From the NCBI GenBank assembly GCA_021234155.1, contig JAJEKV010000017.1, positions 13,025,525-13,089,524 on the forward strand: a DNA stretch of 64,000 nucleotides. Direction: 5' to 3'. The stretch is from Isoetes taiwanensis (taxonomy: Eukaryota; Streptophyta; Lycopodiopsida; Isoetales; Isoetaceae). Of the stretch, positions 1-10,944 are shown piece by piece. The position numbers and the translations under genes were made by a program. Numbering within the stretch: position 1 is the stretch's first letter; the number at the start of each line of letters is the position of its first letter. Below the pieces are notes generated by a model. The model saw only the letters and a list, made by a program, of their open reading frames with translations, was not told the origin of the DNA and made no database searches.

Positions 1-1376
1 GCCCGTGCCTCACTAAATCTATCTTGTTAATTTTGGATTTTCCGGTTTGGCCAAAAATCTTTTTGTTTTTTTTTTATTGTCATTTTCCTAAGGTTTTAAG
101 GGTTTTGGTTGTCGAAAAAAATTCCCCATTTTCCAAAAATCGGGATCCATATGATTGTCAGATTTCTGCTGTGTGCACGCCTTATCCGATCTGTGTTTAT
201 TTTTGGCAACATCATGCGTGCTTACAGGTGGTGATCCAAGAGGCTTAGGAATAGATTCAAAAATCTAGTTTATAGGTTTGGGTTTACGATTCTTTGTTTA
301 AAAGAATAATAAGGCTTTAGGCGGAAGTTGTTATGCCTAAATCTATAAGAGATGAAGTGGAAGATGCACAGTAAGGTTTTATTTGACACATGCAGCTACT
401 TTCTTTCTAGGCTTCGGATCTACAATCTGATCTATATCCTTTCACTTGGCAGGCTCTTTAAATGGATTTTGTTGTGGAGTCAATTTGTTGCGGGGTGTTT
501 CAGCGTGTACCTTCTGGCCTTCTTATGTCAAACAATGCCTTCTGTTTCTCAATTAGCTGAAGAACATGTACTTCAACTGCTTTTGAACTGGACAGAGCAA
601 GGATAATTATTATTGTTTTTGCTTTTGTCAAAGTTGCAGATCCTAATTTGGTAGTATATTTTATGGGGTACTCTATAATGTAAAGATTGATAATTTTTTC
701 TGTGAATTTGTATCCATGGTGCAAGCATCTATTGCCAGACTGATGTCATTGATCTATCGTAACCATATCTAATTCTACAATATGGGAATTCAATTCCATC
801 ATTGAGCAGCTATCCAAAAGACCACCTTCACTGCCTCAGACTCCAAGGGCTCTTCTCATGGATCTTCCGACCATCATGGCTTTGGAGGATGGATAAGAGG
901 GGATATTGTGAGCAATAGTAAGCATCATACATTTTTTCCTTCCTCACAGTGGTCCTTATTGGAATGATCTTTTGCTGAAATATCTACGGAGAAAGAACGT
1001 TTGCTTTATACATTTATCTAAATTTGTATACCATTGAATCTTCATGCGATTCTAATGGGATTCTGCTACTATTGTAGAGTTTTGGTGGGTGTTTCAGCCA
1101 ATGCAAATTGGAATCTAGATTTCTATGAGCGACCACGGTATTTCTTGCTATTTTCATCTCATCAACTAAGCTATGTTGGCTCTGCCGTATTATGAACCAA
1201 TAAAGCTTTGGTATATTTGTTGTTTTAAGTTCTACATGTGGATTCTCAATGTAGAATTTCAAAAGATAGAGGGCAGCTGGTGAATACCTATATGATATTC
1301 TTCTTGAATGCAAATGAAGACATGAACGCAAATGAAGACATGTCTACTTATTAAATGTAGTTGAATGCAAGCCAAA
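1..1376. other. AT-rich stretch, no gene supported
   Basis: I see only short open frames here, with no recognisable domain, no convincing chain of splice sites and no terminal repeats. It may be intergenic DNA or intron. Confidence 0.4.
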
Positions 1377-2087
1377 ATGCATGCTAAGATTTCTATTATG
1401 AGCTTCTGTCTTCCAGCTCTATGAAGTTGCTTTTGCTACGTCCATTACAATCGTTGTTGTACAAACCATTGCTTGCTTAAAAGTTGCAGCTGTTTGACCG
1501 ATGAAAAAGTTGTTTAGAAATGTTGTGCTTCAGAATTAAAGCTAAAAGGCATTTGTGAAGAGATAAAGTTCTCCATCGCAATGGCTGGAAGGTTTGTGAA
1601 CTATGCCCATGCAACAGGGTTGAGTAATGAGAGAGCATAAGGTTGATAGTTCAGTTTATGCTATATGCAAGTCCAGGCCAGCATTAGGTTTTAATTTATT
1701 CCATGTTTCCCTTTCTCTTTGTCTTTTGTTATTATAATTTACTCTACCTCTATATTCCTGTTTATTTCTGGCATGCTGCATGTAAGGAACATACTTTTAT
1801 CCATGCTAGGATGCATGCTGAGCTTTCTACTATGAGCTCTATCTTCTAGCTCTGTGAAGTTGCTTCTACTACATTCATTACAATCATTGTTGCTATATAA
1901 ACCACCGTTTGCTTAAAAATTTACAATTGTTTGATAGATAACAAAGCTGTTCAGAAGGGTTATGCTTTAGAATCAAAGCTAAAAGGCATTTGTGAAGAGA
2001 TAAAGCTCCCCGTCGTAATGGCTGGAAGGTTTGCGAATTATGCCCATGCAGTGGACTTCGGCAATGAGAGACCATAAGGCTGATAAT
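1377..2087. repeat. Diverged direct duplication, about 275 bp, with a shared reading frame
   Basis: Copy 1 spans 1377-1649 and copy 2 spans about 1811-2087, separated by about 160 bp of unrelated sequence. On the plus strand both end in a related short peptide. Copy 2 reads KGICEEIKLPVVMAGRF, then NYAHAV, then a stop after NERP. Copy 1 reads KGICEEIKFSIAMAGRF, then NYAHAT, then a stop after NERA, with one in-frame stop upstream. Conservation of this frame suggests both derive from an older coding segment. I do not recognise the family. Confidence 0.6.
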
Positions 2088-2275
2088 GTAGCATGTTTCT
2101 CTTTCACATGATCTCATAGAGTGCATTGATTTGAAACAATGCCCAACATGCACAAATAGAGGTTATTTGTTTGTATAAAATATGTTGAGAGCTGAACAAC
2201 GTATCACACGAGGCTGTTTTATAAGCATGTTCGGAACATGCACATGTTTTATATATTTGATCTCATGTTTTTCAG

Positions 2276-2531
2276 TTATTCAACGTCCATAGAACATTCA
2301 AGATTCTAAATATCATTTATTCCATGCATTTTAGAAGAGCAACGGGCCATCAAAGAAATATTTGCAAGAATTCGTTGCCATGCAATCCAGAAGAGCTAGG
2401 TGTGATGCTTTTCAATTATTCAACATCCATAGAACATTCAAGATCCAAAACAACATTTATTGCCATGCATTTAAAAAGAGCAACGCGCTGTCAAACGAAT
2501 ATTGGCAAGCATTAATTGCCATGCAATTCAA
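2276..2531. repeat. Tandem duplication, period 140 bp
   Basis: Units at 2276-2390 and 2416-2531 both start with TTATTCAAC(G/A)TCCATAGAAC and both contain CCATGCATTT followed by a GAGCAACG block. Overlapping open frames in several phases here are by-products of the repeat. Confidence 0.7.
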
Positions 2532-2543
2532 ATGTGTTGTGCC

Positions 2544-2913
2544 TATCCATTGGGTCGCCCATTAAGAATGATTGTCTTTTTGTGCATTGGCTACGTCAAT
2601 GTGGTACCCTTTTTTGGCAAGTTATGCCAATGTGGTACCATTCTTTGGCAAGTTTTCTTAGTTATCTTAATTCAATAATGTAAACCGATGATATATGCTT
2701 CCACAAACCACTACAACTATAACCATGTATTTGGTCTAATCGAATGGCCTGATGCTTATCCATTTTGTAGCCCATTAAGAATGTCATGTCTTTTTGTGCT
2801 GGCCAAGCCAACATTGTACCCTTCTTTTGGCAAGTTTTCTTAGTTGTACTTTATTCAATGACAAGTTCTATTGTAGACATATGATATATGCTTCTACAAA
2901 CCACTATAACCAT
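2544..2913. repeat. Diverged direct duplication, about 170 bp
   Basis: Units at 2544-2725 and 2757-2913 share TATCCATT, CCCATTAAGAATG, TTTGGCAAGTTTTCTTAGTT and GATATATGCTTC(C/T)ACAAACC in the same order. The first copy has an extra internal repeat of the GCCAATGTGGTACC block. No coding content is recognised. Confidence 0.7.
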
Positions 2914-2931
2914 CCCATCGATCCGAGCCCT

Positions 2932-3973
2932 CGGATCGATATTCTAGAGGGGGCGAGCATGCATGCATGCGGTGTATGCCTTCTCTAGTTGGGAGATCGC
3001 TATATTAGGCGAGGTTCTTCATCAACGTCTCATCGGGGCCTCCTCTTCTCTCTCAGAAGTTCCTTATTCTCTATTCTTTGAAACCATGCAGGGGAGGGGC
3101 TTCTCCCTACTTGGATTGACCAATTTGGCGTTTCTTTCATGCTGTGGCATGTCCTTTCTCGGCCTTGCCTCTTCTTTGGCCATAATCCTTTGACCTTCGT
3201 CCTCGATCCCGTTTTGATAAGGAAGTTCTCTTCTATTCGGGAGGTTTTTGTCATTTTCATGCAAGCCCCATTCTAGAATCGGATCGACATTCTAGAGGGA
3301 GCGAGCATGCATGTCTTGCATGCATGCATACGGTGTATGCATTCTCTAGTTGGGAGATTGCTATATTAGGCGAGGTTCTTCATCAACGTCTCATCGGCGC
3401 TTCCTCTTCTCTCTCAGCAGTTCCTTATTCTCTATTCTTTGAAACCCACCCTTCCCCCCTTAATTGTTTAATGTTTTTGTCGCCTGGCACGCGTGACCAG
3501 GCCCTCTATTTGAAGAGGTTTTTGTTTTGTTGTCGCGTGGCACGCGTGATCAGCCCCTCCACTTTGGAGGTTTTTTTTGTCACATTTGTTCTCTTGGTGA
3601 TGTGCAGGTACAGGTTGGCAAGTGGCAGCAGCTTCGACTTCTCCATTCGTGGGTTTTGGGAGCAAATTCTCAGCCTTATGTTTGTCCAAGCCCCTTGTCG
3701 AAGGCTTATCACTAGGGTTTTTCCTCGAAAACCCGAAAGGGCGAGGTTTTTTAATCCCGGTGATAAGCTTTCGGCAAGTACACAAACCAAACATCTATTA
3801 GCATTGTATTTCATGGGGTCCAAGTTGTATAATTGGACATTCCCTTTATTTTACTTCGTGGGTAGTTTGCATGTGTGCGGCTGCCCACTATCCACCATTG
3901 TAGAAAATCTGCTGAGATAAATGAGAAGCCTATGGGAGGTTTCTGTCGTTTTCATGCGAGCCCCATTCTAGAA
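2932..3973. repeat. Two tandem copies of an unclassified TTCTAGA-bounded element
   Basis: Unit A (2932-3278, 347 bp) and unit B (3279-3973, 695 bp) lie head to tail. Both begin GGATCGA(T/C)ATTCTAGAGGG and share about 155 bp of 5' sequence, including GTTGGGAGAT(C/T)GCTATATTAGG. Both end with TTTTCATGC(A/G)AGCCCCATT then CTAGAA. Their middles differ. Unit B contains a short tandem pair around a GTGGCACGCGTGA-type motif (3474-3580) and a hairpin. A plus-strand frame stays open for 198 codons across unit B, but it matches no family I know. This could be a degenerate LTR or a satellite-like element. Confidence 0.6.
3694..3778. repeat. Hairpin with 19-bp arms inside the 3.3-4.0 kb unit
   Basis: The left arm is 3694-3712 and the right arm 3760-3778; they pair at 17 of 19 positions (CTTGTCGAAGGCTTATCAC against CTTGCCGAAAGCTTATCAC). 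The apex holds a smaller CCTCG...CGAGG stem around AAAACCCGAAAGGG. Confidence 0.7.
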
Positions 3974-5030
3974 TAACCATGTATTAGATCTTCCAATTTC
4001 ACAATGGCATATGTATGCACTTTAGTTTTGTTGGTCCCTTAGACTTTCAGAGTAAAACAAAGCTTATTTGGTAGTTCAAACACTATTGAATAATGTCCTA
4101 ACGACCTAAACCCAAGCTTCCAACCATGTTATGCAACTAAATATTAACAGAAACAAGACTATATAGTCAATCAAGTGCGCAATAGAAAAATCTAGCTAGA
4201 TGAGGTAAATATCCAACAACTAAATCCAATCCACTTTTTAATTTAGCAAGCTATTGTACGTATCTACAACTTAAAAGCATTCAATCCTTCTCTTAGGGAT
4301 TGTGACATATTGCTGGGTTTTAGGTAGCTCAGTCAATTTGAGATCAACATGTCTTTTTCAAACTGTACGCAAATCTCCTATACTAGAAGTATATGATAAG
4401 CTATGGACACGTCACGCTTTTTCACATGCTATTTCATAAAACATGTACATCCAAATTCACGAAGCTCTGTCAAATTATCTTCGCAGTTCAATTTTTCTTT
4501 ACAAGACACATTTAATTGTATCAAATGTTTCCAGTCACATTCTTCTACATTGCTTCTACTATTCTCAACTAATAAACATCATTGCCAAGACCGTCAATCC
4601 CCAATGTGAAAATACTTCTGTTTTTGAAAATGATTGTTTCTTTCACATTACACCAGTGGCACCTAACCATAAAACCATCTCCATAAAATTACCAAACAAA
4701 CAAAGGCACACTCTAGCAATAAAAAAACCACCCTTTCAGATCACTACTAAAGCCCGGCAACGCCGAGCACTATAACTAGTGCCATCAAATTTGCACACTA
4801 GAGTTCATTGTAGGAAGGCTCAATTGGCATTTACCTATTTTTTTTTCTAACAAAATGCACATTTAAAGCACTCATAAGCTCATAGTATATTAATCTATGT
4901 ACACTATATTCTATCACACTTATATCTAATAAAATAACAAGGGGTTGCTTTTGTGTTTTTGTACTTTTTTCCTTAATGCTTTTATATGATTTCGTGGTGT
5001 ATTCTCGTGGGTGTAATAATGCGTATGATA
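3974..5030. other. AT-rich stretch, no gene supported
   Basis: There are only short unrelated frames, with no domain, terminal repeats or structured RNA that I can identify. Confidence 0.4.
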
Positions 5031-5039
5031 CGATACAAG

Positions 5040-5900
5040 CTTGGGGGCGTGGCTCAGAGGAATGATTTGCAGAGACAAATACAGAGGCAAGGCCTTTAGA
5101 TAAATATTTTGTAATCTTGATTGATTGTTTAACCTTATGAGTTTTTAAAGTTATAATTAAAAGGAACCATTGAAATAATGAAATGTTAAAAAACTAAAGA
5201 AAAAGACCGCTATTGTAGCGACCAGCAGCAGATCCAGGGATTGCCCGAAAATAGCTCCTGGGCCAACGCAACTGGCCGAATAGCAGGAAAAGGGCGCCGG
5301 ATTTAGCCGAAAAGGTAAAGGGACATCTAGATTTAGACGCACCATACCGTTTTAGAATAGAATAAGAGGCAATCGATCTGCAAAATCGGGGACACAGTCG
5401 GAAGTGTTGCCTGTGGCAGAGAGGTTGATCGCCCAAACCTGCAGAAGAATACTAATAGTTCATTGTTGAGTGCCTTACTGAGCTTTAGAGAATTTCAGAG
5501 ATTCCCAGAGAGGCTACCCAGTTGGTTAGCAGACTCTCAGAATTGGGAAGAGACTGAACCTAGCCTTGCCGTGTTTGCAAATCAGAGCCCGGTTGGGTGG
5601 GTTGGGGTGAGTGCCGAAAGAACTTGATCTGGAGTTTCCAGGTTGTTTTAATTAACTGTGTTTGATAGTTTTGCAGACAAGAAAGACCGTTTGTATTAAT
5701 TGGTATCAGAGCGTAAGTTGATCTTGTTAAAAAATCTTGTGTTAGGCCTTTAACACGTTTCGAGATTTTGTTTTAGTCAACTCGATGTTGTAACATATAC
5801 CTGATGACTAGAGAGCTTCCAGAGAGGTTAACTGGTTGGTTTAACAGACTCTCAGAGAAGGAAGGAAGAAACTGTTGATGTTCTTGATGTAGGGAAAGAA
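5040..5900 (+). mobile_element. Possible LTR retrotransposon 5' end (LTR tail, primer site, leader)
   Basis: The anchor is TGGTATCAGAGC at 5701-5712, which is complementary to the 3' end of plant initiator tRNA-Met and is the usual Copia primer-binding site. The preceding 650 bp would be the LTR, but I cannot see its left end or a second LTR copy in the window. A block around 5497-5535 (CCAGAGAGGCTACCCAGTTG and following) recurs in diverged form around 5818-5857, just after the primer site. A short frame from the ATG at 5803 (MTRELPERLTGWFNRLSEKE) then stops and could be a gag start. The element appears truncated. Confidence 0.45.
5701..5712 (+). promoter_or_regulatory. Primer-binding site for initiator tRNA-Met
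   Basis: TGGTATCAGAGC is an exact match to the common plant LTR-retrotransposon primer-binding site. The bases just before it (TTGTATTAAT) do not end in the expected CA, so the LTR border is eroded or shifted. Confidence 0.6.
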
Positions 5901-6270
5901 GAAAGGACAAGAGACGAAAAGGATTGTCCTGAGTAGTTGGAGGCTAGAAGATATTGAGCAAGAAAAGCATGTGTAGGTTCAAATCCTAAGGAGCACCATA
6001 TATCCATTCAAATCGGTGTTGTATATCCATTTTTATCTACACAATATTTCATATTCTAACGACCCTTGGAAATAGAATTCCTTATTTTACAATATGCATT
6101 TGTTATTTCGCTCTACAAATTGTTCGACATGCAGATCAATGAAGCTATCTCTTGTATTTACATTCTTTTTACTATCCTTATTGAAGCACATGAACATTAT
6201 AGATGTTTGTTTTCTCCCTGGTGGGTTTCTTGTTTGTTTGTTTGTTCGGGCCCAAAATTTTTTCTGATGT

Positions 6271-6724
6271 AACAACCAACACATAACTGCCATTAACATT
6301 AATTAACACAAACCATTGCATCCAACACATTTAAATTAAAATCCCCCTGAAACCCTCTTTGGTTTGGGTGCATATTCACAGGGGGGTTACATAGGGCAGC
6401 GAGAGCCCCTAAAAACTTACAATACATGTACAAAATTAACACCATTAAGTATATTCCCTCAAACCTTATAGTATTTTGCAAACTTCAATATACAGTATAC
6501 AAAAACTTGTACATGCATACCCCACAAACGAGGATCACTATATACGGTCTAGATCAAGGAATAAAGGGCAAATATGCCCATCTAACAGCTCTCGGTGCCC
6601 GGAGTAACCCGCCGCATGAATATGCACCCAAACCAAAGGGGGTTTCAGGGGGATTTTAATTTAAATGTTTTGGATGCAATGGTTTGTGTTAATTAATGTT
6701 AATGGTAGTTATGTGTTGGTTGTT
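6271..6724. mobile_element. Long-armed inverted-repeat miniature element, copy A
   Basis: The ends are inverted copies: AACAACCAACACATAACTGC on the left and, on the right, the complement ending GTTATGTGTTGGTTGTT. Complementarity continues inward for roughly 135 bp (6271-6406 with 6588-6724), passing through GGTTTGGGTGCATATTCAC and GGGCAGCGAGAG. A spacer of about 180 bp without coding potential separates the arms. This fold-back layout is typical of non-autonomous DNA elements. Related copies lie at 24.5 kb and 40.0 kb. I could not settle a target duplication because the family probably extends further outward. Confidence 0.75.
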
Positions 6725-8241
6725 TCTTCTGCATGCGATAACAATCTCTCATGTTTTATGTTCTTCCATTTTGATTTATGAATCTCATATAGGCGAGTTT
6801 TCAATATTATGTTTGGTCTAAAGAATAGGAGCAATGTGGCATATTCTTTTCTCCTAACATCTACAGTTATAAAGTTGTAAGAGGACAATTGTAGAAGAAG
6901 GGGTTAAACCTATGAGAAAGAGCCCATTACGACAAATAAATGTCAAAGGCAATTTTATCTCTGTAGTATATATTAAGAAAAGGAATTTCTTCCAAACTTT
7001 GAGTTTTGAGTCTGTAGAAGCAGTTTTTAATTTATGACATCATCGTGTACTTGGATGGATTCGAGAGACTAGAGTTCAAAAATCCGCTAGAGTGCATAGC
7101 AAAAATGTGCCAAAATCAAGGGATGTTTGGATCGAAATGGGCTTTTGAAGCGCTAGACGTGGACGTAGTTTTTGGGAGGCAGCAAAGGGTGAGAAGTCCC
7201 ATTCCGGCAGATTTACCCTCATTTTTACCATTTCAAAGTTAGATCTGCTCTGTTTTGGTCTGTTCTTGAGCCTACAAGCTACTGCCTGCTTATCATACTA
7301 TGATTAACACATTATGTCCAATTATAGACCCAATGACTAGGATAGATTAGTAGAGCGGAAGTTTGCCATTTGGCGGGACTTCTTGGGTGTTGTAGATGGT
7401 GATGGTCGGTTTGTACAGCAGTAGAGTTGCAGTTTTTCTGTGAGTTTGTTGTGGAGTGTCGAGGTATCGCTGTCTCTTTGGGGCAGTTCTCCTTCCTCCT
7501 CACTTGCTTTGTAACATTACCATTCTTTTAATATATTGATGACACAGTTCTTCAAAAAAAAAAAGTGTCGAGATGTCGGTTAAGGACCATGATGCATAGG
7601 CTTACTAATGCTAGGTATGAATATATTGTGTTTCACAGACATTCCAAAGAAGAAGTTTAATATTATGACTATGTTGAATTTGAGTTGGATATAAATTGCT
7701 CATGCTTTCAGTTCCAATTTATTCTTTTTAATTGAATTTAATGTCATTTCTAGTTATTTTTGTTGTGTATATAATTCTAGACTATATAAGTTATAGTTAC
7801 CAGCAGAATGGAAGACTGAGTTAACCAAAAAATGAGAGCATTTTAGGAGTTCAAGGACCATGCAAAATAAGCATTATAGGTGCAAATTTAAGCATATACA
7901 AATGTTGGAAAAGATCGTGTCATGTTAGGTAATTTGATTTGTTTATCGTGTTTTTGTGAGGCTTTTAAGTGGTCTAATGTTCTTATGCTATAATGAGGTC
8001 TTCATTCTCATCTTCATTATGTTTGATGTGCAGGATCACGACGCTGCTAAAAAATCTTGATAGTAGTGTAGTTTGTTTTCTAAAAGATCTAAGAGAGAGA
8101 TAACATGTTTATTTGAACATATAGGTGTTCATGGCATAGCTTTATTTAGGGAAGTTGTGGCGATCATATGGTTTATGAGTTCTTGCATTGAGCATTCAAG
8201 TGAAGGACTCTCAAGTCTTATTATAGTTTGGAAAAGAGAGT
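6725..8241. other. No gene supported
   Basis: The longest frames (65 codons or fewer) show no domain. No terminal repeats or structured RNA were recognised. Confidence 0.4.
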
Positions 8242-8559
8242 TTTGATATGGTCTGTGTGCCTGGGGGTATGGAAGAAAGCCTCGTAGAGGTTGGGGCTCA
8301 TGAAAAATCCACCCTTTTGGTGTGTTGCTTATCAGTGGAGGTGCTAGTGCATAACATTTTGTATTAGAGACAAGGTTCAATTCCTCGTGGCAACATTGGT
8401 GTGTTCCACATGCTTGAGGGCAAGCAGCTCGAGGAAGGGAAGGAATTGATATGGTTTGTGTGCCTGGGGATATGGAATAAAGTCTCGTAGAAGTTAGGGC
8501 TCATGAAGGATCCGCCCTTTTGTTGTGTTGGTTATCAGTAGAGGTGCTAGTGTGTAACA
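8242..8559. repeat. Direct duplication, 114 bp, period 204 bp
   Basis: Copies at 8242-8355 and 8446-8559 share TGTGTGCCTGGGG(G/A)TATGGA, TCTCGTAGA-type and GGGCTCATGAA blocks and end in GAGGTGCTAGTG. The spacer contains TTCAATTCCTCGTGG. Short LTRs are possible, but no TG...CA borders or primer site are seen. Confidence 0.65.
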
Positions 8560-9109
8560 AGTTTATCTATTACGGTTCTTCATTCCATCTGCATCAGATG
8601 GTGTAATTGTAGCATACCTAATATTTACCCAGATGCCTAGATGGCAGCTTATAGTAATGTCATGGACCTTTAATTGTTATGGAAGGATGAAATTGCCAAT
8701 GTAGACAGCAAATGGGCAACATTCATGATGAGAGACTAAGTTATATGTTGCCAAGCTACAATTTCTTAGTTTCTATCAATGAGTAAACGATTGTGGTACT
8801 TAGTATCTTACATGCATGCTAGTTTTAATTATCTCGTACATGTTTTGGCAATATATTTATTCTGTGCAATGCCTTCATGGTGATTATTTTATTCTGTTAT
8901 TTCTCATGTGTTAATCATGTTTAGATAAGATAAGATAAGATGAAATGCTTATGGTCCCTTTGTATTCATCTTAATCTAATAAGCTAGAAAAGGAAACTTT
9001 TGACACAGATTTTGTTTTATTTTAGATGCTAAAAAGGTTAAGTATGTTGAGTTTATTAGACTCTCTTTGCTAGTTTATCACCCTCTAAAACTGGACTATC
9101 AATTCCAAG

Positions 9110-9664
9110 CAATGTTGTTAAGTACGTCAAAATCCGTACGTTTAAAAAACGTTTTTTTAAGATTTTTAAGATTTTTGAAAAAAATCTTTGAAAACGTATT
9201 TCATATAAAATACGTTAAAAATCTTTAAAATCTTTAAAATCCTTAAAAATCTTTAAAAATCCTTAAAAATCCTTAGACTGTGATTTTTTTTATCCAAATA
9301 TATGATATTCTTGAACTTAATTATTTTTGTATATAAAATTCTTATGCTTCTTAACCTCTATAATAATGTTTTTCTGAACTTTCTTAAGAGTTGCATGGCA
9401 AAACAACTATGATATCTTTGTACTTGAACTTAATAGTTTCTAATAGTAGCATAAACTTCTGATTTACTTGTTGGCATGCTACATCTTATAACTTGTAGCA
9501 AAAATGTGCATTTTAACAGTAGCAAATATGTCCAATAAAGCAGTGCAAAGAATGTGCAATTTTTTTATTTTTTGGTCATATCAAATCATAAAAATCCTTT
9601 AAAAAACGTAAGGATTTTTATAGAAGTACTTTAAAAATAAAAAACGGGTTTTTTAACAACATTG
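9110..9664. mobile_element. hAT-like miniature element with perfect 8-bp target duplication
   Basis: The element starts CAATGTTGTTAA and ends with the exact complement TTAACAACATTG, giving a 12-bp perfect terminal inverted repeat. It is flanked on both sides by ATTCCAAG (9102-9109 and 9665-9672), an 8-bp target duplication as expected for hAT-superfamily insertion. The 555-bp interior is very AT-rich, with sub-terminal runs of AAAATC(C/T)TTAAA-type sequence, and has no coding capacity, so it would depend on a transposase supplied elsewhere. The hAT transposase wreck at 40.8-42.7 kb need not be its source. Confidence 0.85.
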
Positions 9665-10039
9665 ATTCCAAGCCTGGATTATCAGCATTGTGGCTGAATC
9701 CGGGGCTGACCATCAGTAAAGGTGCAAGTTCTCATTGATCACTTGCTGATTTTACTCTATCACAAGTTTGCAACGGAGGATCCAAATCATCTGGATCAAC
9801 AAGCCTGCCAGTTAAAGATCCATTATCCACTCTATTAAAAACGGCATTTAACTTGATTATTGAAAAACTTTTATCTTGAAATGGACTATGTGACGTGCCA
9901 AACTACTAAGTTCTGAAATGATGCCAAGTTGTTAGAGAGAAGAATGTTGGCAGTACCCTTGCGCCATCGCTATAATTGATAAAATTTCTTGTATCATTAG
10001 TTATGATTTGAACTGGCATAAAAGAGTCTAAATTGATGC

Positions 10040-10169
10040 TAGGTCGGTAAGAAGGGGTTAATTAGCCATGCGAGGCTGTTATAGGCAGTAAATAGGCGAG
10101 CCTAGAGGGGCAAGCCATATACGGGCTGTAGCAGCCAAGCAGGGGTGGTTAACCCCTTTAACCGGCAGG
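10040..10169. repeat. Imperfect GC-rich palindrome (P2)
   Basis: The arms run about 10,052-10,097 and 10,114-10,158, starting AAGGGGTTAA and ending with the complement TTAACCCCTT. The apex reads GAGCCTAGAGGGGCAA. Outer flanks (GGTCGGTAAGA and TTTAACCGGCAG) resemble those of the palindrome at 10.4 kb, so P2 is an older copy of the same element. Confidence 0.65.
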
Positions 10170-10379
10170 CCGTCAATCAAGAACACCAAGCCTGAATTAC
10201 GAGTTCCATTCCTGCACCTAGCCTGGTTTATCATCCCCTAGCCTGGTTTATCACTATCCGAAGCTAAAACCAAGGCAGGGCAGCTTGTTTCTGAGCTAAA
10301 TCCAAGGCAGAGGACTTAGCCCATTCTGCCCTATCACAGGGTTGAAACAGATGGCCATGATCAACCGGATCAAAAGGGT

Positions 10380-10510
10380 CTGCCGATTAAGAAGGGGATA
10401 AACACCCCTGAGAGCCCATTACCTCAGATAAACTGGCGAGCCCGGAGGGGCGAGCCAGTTTATCTGAGGTAATGGGCGAGCAGGGGTGTTTATCCCCTTT
10501 AACCGGGCAG
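10380..10510. repeat. Near-perfect GC-rich palindrome (P3)
   Basis: Two 46-bp arms (10,392-10,437 and 10,454-10,499) match at 43 of 46 positions, beginning AAGGGGATAAACACCCCTG. The 16-nt apex is GAGCCCGGAGGGGCGA. Weaker pairing continues outward through CTGCC(C)GRTTAA. Such a structure can extrude as a cruciform or give a very stable RNA hairpin. Confidence 0.85.
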
Positions 10511-10944
10511 GCAAGCTGCCTCATCCATTGCTGGATTATCAGAGGTTCGGGCAGGCAGCAGATGGGTTATCAGAGGTTTGGGAGGCTGCACAGCTCGATT
10601 ATCAGAGGTTCGGGGCTGTCCAGATCGATTATCATAGGTTCGGGGATGTCCCTCCCAGAAGTCTGCTTGCCCTGTCCACCGTTGTGCACGCTGTTGTGCC
10701 TCCCACAAGTTTTGATTGCCTGTTATGCCCTATCACATGGCATGAATCAATGGCCAGGAATGCTTGGATCCAAACGCCTGGCGGTTAAAAAGGAATTTTC
10801 GTAGCAAAGTAAGAGAAATATTTGCGGCAACGGCAACATTAGGGTGGCCAGCATAGATTGATTAAATTCCTTTCATTAGCTATGATTTGGTCCTAATCTA
10901 ACAGTAACCACGTGGCATAAATGGTTTAAAGAGGGCGTCCATCG

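Larger units (their letters stand above)
9673..10830. repeat. Complex array of degenerate repeats containing two palindromes
   Basis: Three diverged direct copies of a unit ending in CTG(C/G)C(A/G)(G/A)TTAA occur near 9758-9822, 10332-10392 and 10730-10795. Each has TATCACA on the left and GGATC in the middle. A second tandem family, GATTATCAGAGGTTCGGG with about 36-bp spacing, occurs four times at about 10,529-10,650. Short open frames here, up to 110 codons, come from the repeats. Confidence 0.6.

Noticed and set aside
3324-3920. A 198-codon plus-strand gene
   Set aside because: It spans the shared repeat end, a tandem pair and a hairpin, shows no domain, and overlaps long open frames on the other strand; best explained by low stop-codon density in repeats.
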